Below, piece by piece: positions 1 through 7,561 of a DNA stretch of 34,821 nt. Below the pieces are notes generated by a model, which ran no database searches, was not told the origin of the DNA, and saw only the letters and a list, made by a program, of their open reading frames with translations. Made by a program: the position numbers and the translations under genes. The number at the start of each line of letters is the position of its first letter. Positions within the stretch are counted from its first letter, which is position 1. Source of the DNA: Amphimedon queenslandica (lineage: Eukaryota; Porifera; Demospongiae; Haplosclerida; Niphatidae); contig NW_003546554.1 of assembly GCF_000090795.2 (NCBI RefSeq), positions 1 to 34,821 on the forward strand, read 5' to 3'.

Positions 1-582
1 CACCTTCATTCTCTTTATCATTTCCTGTTGGTGACTGACACTGATGTTGAATTAAGATACAATTATCTATAAAGTATATATTTATTATAAAAATACTACT
101 AATACATAACATACATGTTTCTATTGTAGAGCCAACTTGGAAATAATTTATCATTAGTGTGTTTGAGTTACTGATGACAGAACCTTTGCTGTCTTGCTCA
201 TTTCCACTAGCACAGACAATGAGAACATCTTCAGAGGAATTTAGATTAAAAGTGAGTGCTGAACTGTTTAAATTCCAATCAAATGTAAAGTTGTACCCAT
301 ATATATTTTCAAAATTGGGTGTAAATTTATTGAAATTGACTTCTGTTACTGGTTCCCAAATCTGATCTGAAAATCCAAGTGCTCTTTTACTAATGTTCCA
401 CTCAACTGCTCCAGTACTTGTGGTGCAGTTGCAATTTACTGTGTTTTCAACACATGCAGTCTCACTAAAGGCAGTGACAGCACCAACTACATATTGTACA
501 TATTTTACACAGTATTCACTTTACTGCATCACTTACCTGCCAACCAAGTGGATAGTAGAAATAGCAAAAGACAGTCTCTCAT
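1..582 (-). CDS. Partial Ig-like surface receptor (family member 1), 3' end off window
   Basis: Three exons are visible. Exon 537-582 starts at the ATG at 582 and encodes a signal peptide (MRDCLLLFLLSTWLA, then GTAAGT). Exon 172-486 is an Ig-like domain: the B-strand Cys lies in NCNCTTSTGAVEW, the Trp follows, and the F-strand Cys is in VLIVCASGN. Exon 66 to beyond 1 begins CILIQHQCQSPTGND, which matches the start of the TM exon of the paralogue at 7562-7773. All junctions are phase 1. Unlike its three neighbours it has no FN3 exons between Ig and TM exon in this interval. It is probably a type I membrane protein. The TM segment and tail lie left of the window and cannot be seen. The gene lies in tandem downstream of the paralogue at 1106-2787. 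The ligand is unknown. Confidence 0.75.
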
Positions 583-808
583 ATTTACAATAAGAAGTTA
601 ACTAAAACGCCTAACAAACAAAATGCAATCACTCCCTCTAAATGAATACGACTAGTGAATTCATGGTGATCTAGCTACATCCACCCATTCAATAAATTTG
701 TGATGCATCTAGTCTAAAATCTTATTATTAAGTTTAAAAATAATGATAAAAAATAGCTTTATTGTATAATAGTTTAATGTAATAGTAGAAAAGAAATGTT
801 AGTCATAA
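583..808 (-). promoter_or_regulatory. Upstream region of receptor 1 and 3' end region of receptor 2
   Basis: This is an AT-rich stretch between the start of the partial receptor (582) and the sequences belonging to the next minus-strand gene. A minus-strand AATAAA at 758-763 is the best polyadenylation signal for the gene whose stop is at 1106-1108. If it is used, the 3' UTR spans the small TM-encoding ORF at 809-1024. No promoter motif was recognised. Confidence 0.4.
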
Positions 809-1024
809 TTATTCAGGCTGTTCATCCTTTGCTCCTTCATTTTCATTTATTTTATTTAATCCGATTCCTTCTCTATGTTCTCTATCTTCATTGATTTCTT
901 CTCTTTGTTCTCCTTCACATATTCGTGTATTCCTGCATAATTCTAAACACATGATTATGTTTATGAGTATACTTATGACAATCATTGATGATATCAAGCA
1001 AGTAAAAACAGTCGAAAATGCCAT
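809..1024 (-). other. Small ORF: TM segment plus highly charged tail; possible alternative last exon
   Basis: The 71 codons read as a hydrophobic segment (about residues 5-28) followed by a Glu/Arg/Asn-rich tail (residues 32-71) and a TAA stop. This resembles a receptor TM/cytoplasmic exon. The only nearby acceptor (CCTAG just upstream of the ATG) would be phase 2, whereas the FN3 exons of the adjacent gene end in phase 1, so I cannot join it confidently. It could be an alternative terminal exon of the receptor at 1106-2787, a relic, or chance. Confidence 0.3.
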
Positions 1025-1105
1025 GAGACTAGGGTTTCCAAAGTTTCAACTAATACAAGTGGAGTGTCAGTACCTATCATGAGGCTCATCAAAAATTGGA
1101 AACTA

Positions 1106-2787
1106 CTAGCTATGTTTACACATAGAAAATCTAGTACAAATTACTTTTAACAATGCAAACTTTTTACTTTCTTTGATCTTGTCTCTTATTTGCTTTACAA
1201 GGCAGCAAGCCATCAAAGCTAATGCTATAAAAACAAAAAGTATTATGCCTAATATGATTGCTACAATATTTCCTATATTTCCAGAATTTTCCATTGGATT
1301 AGAGCAAGTAGGATTACCAAGTTCAGAACATTGATCTACAAAATTCCCAATATAAAAACACTACATAAATCTATAAAGCAGTAGATTCTATTACATACTT
1401 TTTGCTTGTCTGGAATCAAAGTAGTGTGTTTCATTACGAGGCAGCTGTATAAACTTGTTCCATTCTCCTTCACTTTTTACCATTGATTCTTCAATACCGG
1501 TGATGGAATCATATGATATATTATAGCTTAGATTTGCATACTGTGGGTCTGATGTGTTCAATACCTGCAGTACTTATAATAGAAATTAAATTTTGTTTCT
1601 TATTATACTTACCAGTCGTATAGAAATTGTGATATTAGTACAACAGCTATCACTGCAATCATCAGTAGTACTATTTGCAGTAATAGTAACATTGAAGGCT
1701 AGATCTAGTAGAAATTCAAAAATAAAAGTAATAATGAGCCATTGTCTTGTACCATTATTATTTTGTGGTGATTCACACTGAAAAGTAATTGCATCATTAC
1801 CTGTATAATAAAATATTCAATTAAAATTAGATGTAAATCATATTGTTGAACTGTATATCCTTACTTAGTGTGAATGGTTTACTGTTATTACTTTGCTGTT
1901 CATTCCATCCTCTAACAGTGTATGTGTAGGTTATATTGTCTAATAAATCCCTTGAGTTTATATGTAAGGCCGTGTCATTAGTACTATACGTCAATACACT
2001 GGTTGATGTACATGAACAACTAATAACAGTCACTTGATACTCAGTAGAGGTACAGTTATTCCCAGTGTCCTCCCATTCTAAAGTAATTCGACTTGCATTG
2101 AAGGTTGTTGTTAAGTTTGTCGGTGCTTTTGCATAATAACCTATTATTGATATACAAAACATTGAAAAGGGTAACATATTCAGTTGTTCTTTTTTACTTT
2201 CAAAACAACTTGTGTACATGCATTTACATGACTCTTGTGTGATTATTGCAGGGTCATTGTACCTTGATTGCCATTTTTACATTGTAATATAACAAAATGC
2301 AATTGCTTATTGGATGTGTACACTAACCTAAATCAGTAACTGTTGTGTTCATTTTATCAGTCTCCTGTCCATTTGCACATTCAATAAGTACACTCTGAGA
2401 GTGATTAAGATTAAAGGTCAGTATTGAAGTGTTCAGACCTGTATAAGTTGTATTAAATGTGAAATTATAACCATAAAATTCTTTATCCTCAGTGTTCATT
2501 GCATGAAATGAAACTTGTGGAATTTGGTTCCACATCAAAGATTCTACTGGACTGTATTTTACAAACCATTCTAAAGTACCAGTATCTGTTGTGCAGCTGC
2601 ATTCTATTCTATCCCCTGCACATACTGGCCCATCAGTACATTGAAAGTTAGTGATAGCACAATCTGTATAAAATGAATAATGTGTGGACCTATTATCATT
2701 AAATAGTCTTAATGGCTTACCTCCCAATCCAGAGTAGAGTAGAATAAGTTCCACTCCTAATAGTAATGCAACAGTATTGAGTAGCAT
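1106..2787 (-). CDS. Ig-FN3-FN3 single-pass receptor (family member 2), 404 aa
   Basis: The seven exons are 2721-2787, 2328-2663, 1865-2140, 1753-1800, 1613-1704, 1399-1564 and 1106-1335, summing to 1215 nt in frame. In order they encode a signal peptide (MLLNTVALLLGVELILLYSG), an Ig-like domain, a first FN3 domain (PTNLTTTFNAS, WEDTGNNC), a 16-codon mini-exon, a second FN3 split by a phase-0 intron, and a TM helix (NIVAIILGIILFVFIALALM). The short basic tail KQIRDKIKESKK carries no ITIM or ITAM. An upstream in-frame ATG at 2844 exists, but the ATG at 2787 gives a normal signal peptide. The mini-exon is found only in this paralogue and resembles the first codons of a TM exon. The protein is N-glycosylation rich and its role is probably surface recognition. 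The domain calls rest on strand patterns and Cys/Trp placement. Confidence 0.85.
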
Positions 2788-3277
2788 AACTGGATAAAAC
2801 AATTGCTGTAACTTGCTGTAAAACTGGTAGTTTAAAATAATCAAGTTCCTTAGAAGAGCAGAAGGGAGAAGTAAAAATTAAGTTAATTTGCTATTTACAA
2901 TAACTGATGAAGAATCCAATGTTCATAAGAGGGTCACATGTCACTTTGCTACACAATAATTATGACTCAAATAACTCTTGCTCCATTGCTCCTGGGCTTA
3001 GCCACTTTCATTCTCTATTGTCAATTCATGCATAGATGTCTATGTGTCAATCCACCCAATTACACCACATATGAGTTATTGTGACACCCTCAAATTATTA
3101 TTATTATTAATTTAATATTGTTGTTATTATTATTAGAAATAAAACAGGTTAAAGTACATATACTTAGATGTAGAAATATATGAAATTTAAGATAGAAAGG
3201 AAAGTTAGAATAATAATTGTAATAAGTATATTTGAGTGAGTTAGTTAAAACTATAACAAAACAATAATAATATTTTT
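2788..3277. other. Intergenic, AT-rich; no gene seen
   Basis: The stretch lies between the first exon of receptor 2 and the 3' end of receptor 3. It holds ATT/AAT-rich runs near 3100-3140 and presumably the promoter of receptor 2. No ORF of the receptor family and no clear core promoter were recognised. Confidence 0.4.
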
Positions 3278-3281
3278 AACT

Positions 3282-3287
3282 TTTATT
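3282..3287 (-). other. AATAAA polyadenylation signal directly after the stop
   Basis: On the minus strand AATAAA follows the TAG stop (3288-3290) of the next receptor immediately, implying a very short 3' UTR. Confidence 0.5.
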
Positions 3288-4746
3288 CTAACAACAACAA
3301 ATATTATCCATCAATTTACATAATCTATGCAGCCAGCACAAGGATTGTCTGTTATCAATTTGTTGTCTTATCCATGAATTTTTTATTTTGTATCCTATTC
3401 TGCATCCCACTATCACTATTATGAGTATTATGACTATCATTGAAACAACTACTATAGCTGCAATGCATCCTGTATTACATTCTGGTTTATCATCACCATT
3501 ATCCCCACTATTTCCTGTTGGTTCACATGAATATTGAGTAGTTGTGTCATTACCTGTATAAGTATATAAAGTACTCAATATATAAACTATTACACACACA
3601 ACATACTTATTGGCATTCCTGTGCTAAAATTATTCATTGGTGTGACTGTAAAGCAATAAGTCTCATTGTATTTTAATCCTGATCCAGTCCATTTTGTTTC
3701 ATCATAACCAGTTACTTCATATGTTACTGGTATATTCCCAGTATTGGAATTGTATGATATGTTGTGGTACTGGCTTGGATGCTTCACATATGGGTCTAGT
3801 GACTCCTATGAATTGTTGAAATACATGTATGGATTATTCATTGTATCTCACCAATATTATATTCAGTGTAACATTAGCACAGCAACTATTCTTACAAGGA
3901 TCAGTAGTATTAGTTGTATTTATTGTAATATTCATCACTTCATGAGGAGCTACAAATCAAAATTAGGTACATGTTACTGAGCTTATATTCTTACCAAGTG
4001 TGAATGGTTTACTGATGTTACTTTGCTGTCCATTCCACCCTCTAACAGTGTATGTATAGGTTTCTGTTGTGTTTAGTTCACTTGAATGTATGAGTAAAGT
4101 TGTTTTGCTATTATTATAGGAGGTCAATACACTGTTTGAAGTACCATTAACAGTCACTTGATACACAGTAGAAGTACAGTTATTCCCAGTGTCCTCCCAT
4201 TGTAAAGTAACTCCATTTGCATTGAAGGTTGTTGTTAAGTTTGTTGGAGCTTTTGCATAATAACCTATTATTACAAAACATACACTTTTTATTTTCACAA
4301 CAACTTGTTTACCTGAATCCCTTATTATTGTAGATTCATTATCACTTACATTTCCATTTTTGCACACAATAAAAATGTTTTCAGATGCATTTAGATAAAA
4401 GTTCAGCTTTGAGCTATTATTTATCTCATCATAAGTGAAATTGTATTCATATTCTGTATCATTATTAGTATTACTACCTTTATTGAACATAAATGTTGAG
4501 GTAGTCCAGCTCTGATTACTGGATCCTAGTACTCTATAACTGATGGTCCAGTCTATTGCTCCAGTACTTGTTGTACAGTTACACTCCACTCTGCCTCCAG
4601 CACACACACTTCCATTAGTACATTGAAAGTGTGTCACATCACCACCTACACAATCATAATGTTACCTGACAATGTTTGAATGGCATCAATGGCTTACTTG
4701 TCAACCCAGCGCAGAGTATAAGTCCTAATAGCAGAGCTGAAGCCAT
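3288..4746 (-). CDS. Ig-FN3-FN3 single-pass receptor (family member 3), 404 aa
   Basis: The six exons are 4698-4746, 4313-4645, 3995-4264, 3852-3949, 3607-3805 and 3288-3553. They total 1215 nt and stay in frame throughout. They encode a signal peptide (MASALLLGLILCAGLT), an Ig-like domain with FQCTNGSVC, VECNC, IDW and VCKNG, an FN3 domain (KAPTNLTTTFNANGVTLQW), a second FN3 split at phase 0 and carrying CKNSCCANVTL, a spacer, and a TM helix (CIAAIVVVSMIVIILIIVIVG). The tail of about 38 residues is basic and ends in four clustered Cys (ICCC), a possible palmitoylation region. The Ig and first FN3 exons are symmetric 1-1 modules, the classic arrangement for exon shuffling. The start at 4746 was preferred over an upstream in-frame ATG because it opens a clean signal peptide homologous to those of the paralogues. 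Confidence 0.88.
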
Positions 4747-5002
4747 TATCACTCCACACAATTGAATTGAACTAAAAACAGCACAAACAATCACTCCAGT
4801 ATATAGCACAAACAGTGACTTAGTATATTCATATCTATAGGGACAGATCAGCTTCCTGTTCACATAGTGACACATACCCCCCCATTTATTGCACAATTAT
4901 TCCTAACTATAACGTGATACAACTGGCTAAATATATACATGTGCTGTGCAGCATGAAATTAAACACCTTTGGTATGTAAACAGAGACACAGCTTATTGCA
5001 TA
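4747..5002 (-). promoter_or_regulatory. Upstream region of receptor 3, duplicated at 6190-6375 and 9001-9180
   Basis: Segments such as TGTGCAGCATGAAATTAAAC followed by ACCTTTTGGTATGTAAAC recur upstream of the relic gene (near 6335-6375) and of the 7562-9000 gene (near 9130-9170). This shows that the promoters were duplicated with the genes. An ETS-like TTCCTGTT core lies at about 4853-4860. No obvious TATA position was assigned. Confidence 0.5.
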
Positions 5003-5195
5003 CACAGCCAAGAATTATCATGCTGATACAGTAGTACTGCTCAAAGTCAATGAATCAGGTCTGATTGCTTAAGTGATACAGTCCTGATAGCCTATCAGGA
5101 CTGTATCACTTAAGTAATCAGGCCTGATCCATTGACTTTGAGCAGTAGTACTAGTACTGTATCAGCATGTCTGACCATGATAATTCTTGGCTGTG
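5003..5195. mobile_element. MITE-like hairpin element flanked by TA duplication
   Basis: This 193-bp near-palindrome has left terminus CACAGCCAAGAATTATCATG (5003-5022), which is the exact reverse complement of the right terminus (5176-5195). The centre lies at about 5091. The right arm carries small insertions. TA dinucleotides flank it on both sides (5001-5002 and 5196-5197). The paralogous promoter at about 9173-9188 reads CAGCTTATGCATAGAT with a single TA, which looks like the empty site. It has no coding capacity, so it is probably a non-autonomous Tc1/mariner-type element. Confidence 0.75.
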
Positions 5196-5207
5196 TAGAT
5201 AAGCAGG

Positions 5208-5217
5208 ACAGGAAGTG
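5208..5217 (+). promoter_or_regulatory. ETS-like motif ACAGGAAGTG
   Basis: The motif matches the GGAA-core ETS-family consensus. The same 10-mer recurs at 6436-6445 and 9368-9377 within duplicated promoter segments, followed each time by a GAAT...GCTGAAGAG stretch. Binding is not shown. Confidence 0.4.
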
Positions 5218-5528
5218 AATTTAGCTGAAGAGCCCCTCCCACTCCTTTTGCTCTGATTGGAACCATAAAATATTTTTCCATTAAATTATTTTATACCTTA
5301 AAATTTGTGATCCAATTCTTAATTCTCATTTCTCATCTAAATCTAGCATTAGATCTGATAAAACCTGGAAGAGGCAGCATTTTTTCATAATTTATTTAGC
5401 TCAGAACAGTCAATGGAATGAAAGTTATTTTAACCTTTGTCAGCCTATGATCTGCATGTATAAAAACAGCTCCTGCTACACCAAAAGCTAGTTGGAAATC
5501 ATACAAATATAAAGTCATTATAGCTACC

Positions 5529-5582
5529 ATGGAGTTGTTTTTTTCTCTTTTTGATACTACTACAGTTTTTTATCAACTTCAG
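5529..5582 (+). pseudogene. Relic of receptor signal-peptide exon (frameshifted)
   Basis: This is a copy of exon 1 of the gene at 9682 (52 nt), now 54 nt because two T-runs are each one base longer. The frame therefore no longer enters the downstream exon in phase 1. The donor GTTAGC and the following acceptor are kept, but no Ig exon follows in this orientation. The original downstream gene has been deleted. Confidence 0.7.
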
Positions 5583-5640
5583 GTTAGCTTATCAAGTTCA
5601 TGCATGATCTTATTAATTTGTGATTCACTTTTGCAGATGG

Positions 5641-6184
5641 TCTAATAAATTAGACAATGTTAATTAATAAATTAGCATTGTCTAATAAATCACTTGAGTT
5701 TATATCTAAGGTTGTGTTGCTAGTATTATACATCAACATACTGGTTGATGTACATAAACAAGTTGTTTATGTACATCAACCAGTATGTTGATGTATAATA
5801 CTACCAATAACAAAAACAACACTTATTAAAGCTTATTCAATTGTTATTTCTTCTTGCTTGGTTTCTCTTTTTGCATAAGAAGTATATGATTATGATGATT
5901 ATGGTAATCACAAAAATGGGTCCAATGATTCCAAAAATAATTCCTAAAGTGTATCCTGTGCTCCATCCTCCACCTCCTCCATTACTACCATTATTTCCAT
6001 TTCCTGGTGATTTACATCAGTGCATGTAAAGTTAGTGATAGCACCATCTGTATAAAATTGAATAGTATGTATTAGCATCAAAATGTTTTACACAGTCATA
6101 ATGTTAATGTTTGAATGGTATCAAAGGCTTACCTGTTATCCCAGTGCAGACTAGTATGAGCCCTAATAACAGAGCTGAAGCCAT
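5641..6184 (-). pseudogene. Deleted Ig-FN3 receptor relic with Ig exon fused to TM exon
   Basis: The order on the minus strand is as follows. Exon 1 (6133-6184) is an intact signal peptide MASALLLGLILVCTGIT with a GTAAGC donor. The next exon starts like an Ig exon at 6047 (GAITNFTCTD) and runs directly into TM-exon sequence in the wrong frame, stopping at TAG 5944-5946. The remaining TM/tail sequence follows, down to about 5826, and is nearly identical to 7562-7770. Beyond it, a first-FN3 fragment at 5660-5761 is followed by its own inverted copy. As it stands the two exons would encode only a 51-aa secreted peptide. This is a family member that lost most of the Ig exon and both FN3 domains by internal deletion. 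Confidence 0.75.
5722..5802. repeat. Perfect 40-bp inverted repeat with 1-nt spacer
   Basis: The left arm 5722-5761 is the exact reverse complement of the right arm 5763-5802, with a single G between. The arm sequence is FN3-exon sequence (compare 2000-2020 and 7075-7110). It is therefore a fold-back duplication of receptor-coding DNA rather than a transposon terminus. Confidence 0.85.
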
Positions 6185-6435
6185 TATCATCCCAATGGTT
6201 GAACTGAACAAAAAGCACAAACAATCACTTCAGTATATTCATATCCATAAGGGACAGATCAGATTCCTGGTCACATGCCCACCCATTCATTGCGTATTCA
6301 TTTCTAACATAGTACAATTGGCTAAATATATACATGTTGTGCAGCATGAAATTAAACACCTTTTTTGGTATATAAAGTAAACACACATATAGGGTATATA
6401 GATCTAGATCTATTTATAGATTTTATGTAAGCAGG

Positions 6436-6445
6436 ACAGGAAGTG
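6436..6445 (+). promoter_or_regulatory. ETS-like motif ACAGGAAGTG in relic promoter
   Basis: The 10-mer and its context are the same as at 5208 and 9368. It sits upstream of the deleted receptor relic, so it is probably an inherited promoter piece. Confidence 0.35.
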
Positions 6446-6678
6446 AATTTAGCTGAAGAGCCCCTCCCACTCTTTTTGCCTGTACTGATTGAATCTATAG
6501 ATCTTGCCAAACAAGCTTTATATACTCATACTTGATAATATTGATACTTGGATTAGATACAGATGCCTGACTTGATAATTATGTTTTCTTGTTATGCTTG
6601 CATGAATTTCCTGTAAGCCATAGTCTAGCAGTATGTATTATGCACAGACTTATACACTAACTTTATTTTAATTTGTAG

Positions 6679-6783
6679 CTCCTAGCTAAGAGATGAGTAT
6701 TACAATAGATACAACTAATACTACTAGCTAATCCTTATAAGAATAATAATTGCTGTGTTAATGTTACACTGAATATAATACTG
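6679..6783 (+). pseudogene. Inverted relic of split-FN3 exon
   Basis: The plus strand here resembles the sense strand of exons 3852-3949 and 8058-8158 (AATGTTACACTGAATATAAT is shared) and is preceded by the same ATTTGTAG acceptor. It contains in-frame TAG/TAA stops and has lost the GTGAGA donor. It lies inverted relative to the parental genes. Confidence 0.7.
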
Positions 6784-6898
6784 AATATATGACTGTTTTG
6801 AGCTAAATAAATTATGAAAAATGATGCCTCTTTTAGATCTAATGCTATAGATATAGATAAAAAAATAAGAATTGAGAATTGGACCACAAATTTTTGTA
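6784..6898 (-). repeat. Inverted copy of the shared promoter segment
   Basis: The stretch is the reverse complement of about 5296-5410 (and 9450-9560), including GAGCTAAATAAATTATGAAA and GAATTGGACCACAAATTTTT. Together with the inverted FN3 relic beside it, it shows that a piece of a duplicated unit was flipped into this interval. Confidence 0.7.
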
Positions 6899-6952
6899 AA
6901 TACTAATACACTAAGGAAAACATTGTTGTTGAGCTGTACATATTGTTCTTAC

Positions 6953-7213
6953 CAATTGTGAATGGTTCACTGTTATTACTTTGCTGTTTACTCCACCCTC
7001 TAACAGTGTATGTATAGGTTACATTTTCTAATAAGTCGCTTGAGTTTATATGTAAGGTTGTTTCATTAGTATTATGTATCAATACACTGGTTGATGTACA
7101 TGAACAACTAATAACCATCACTTGATACTCAGTAGAAGTACAGTTATTCCCAGTATCCTCCCATTGTAAAGTAGCTCCACTTGCATTGAAGGTTGTTGTT
7201 AAGTTTGTAGGTG
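6953..7213 (-). pseudogene. Orphan intact FN3 exon (family first-FN3)
   Basis: The exon is 261 nt, open throughout and phase 1-1, with an acceptor (AATACAG) and donor (GTAAGAAC). It is strongly similar to the exon at 1865-2140: both carry EYQV, ISCSCTSTSVL and TYTYTVRGW. No matching signal, Ig or TM exons are placed to use it. The gene to its right (7562-9000) ends before it, and only relic sequence lies to its left. It may be debris or a splice cassette reached by read-through. Confidence 0.6.
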
Positions 7214-7253
7214 CTGTATTTATTATTGATATACAAAACATTGAAAATAACAT

Positions 7254-7561
7254 TCATTTGCTCTCTTTTTACTGTCAAAACAACTTGTGGACAGTATTTA
7301 CATGACTCTTATGTGCATACCGGTATTGCCTTTAACAAGCAAAAAGTTATAACTTTGTCATGATATGGAAATCACACATAAATTTATAGTGATCACATGT
7401 ATAGCTACTACATTTGTCTAATTGATGTAATACTATTGTTATTATTAAAATCAAAAAATGACAATAAATTAATGTAAATTTTAATTCTAATTATATAATA
7501 TTTTGTACCAAAAGTACTCTTGTTCCTACCAATAACAAAAACAACACTTATTAAAGCTTAT
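7254..7561. other. Intergenic; no gene seen
   Basis: AT-rich sequence between the orphan FN3 exon and the stop of the next receptor. AATAAG-like variants just beyond the stop on the minus strand are weak polyadenylation candidates. Nothing else was recognised. Confidence 0.35.

Larger units (their letters stand above)
5198..5640 (+). repeat. Duplicated promoter plus first exon and intron (copy of 9357-9788)
   Basis: The stretch is a close copy of the region upstream of and including exon 1 and intron 1 of the plus-strand receptor at 9682. It includes the ACAGGAAGTG motif, the CTCAGAACAGTCAATGG segment, the ATG, the donor GTTAGC and the acceptor TTTTGCAG. Homology ends right after the acceptor, where minus-strand receptor debris begins. 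It marks a segmental duplication of a divergent gene pair whose plus-strand member was then lost. Confidence 0.75.

Noticed and set aside
2323..2844. Single long minus ORF running from the signal exon into the Ig exon without splicing
   Set aside because: Clear GTAAGC donor and TTATACAG acceptor at homologous positions in all paralogues. The spliced model sums to a whole frame.
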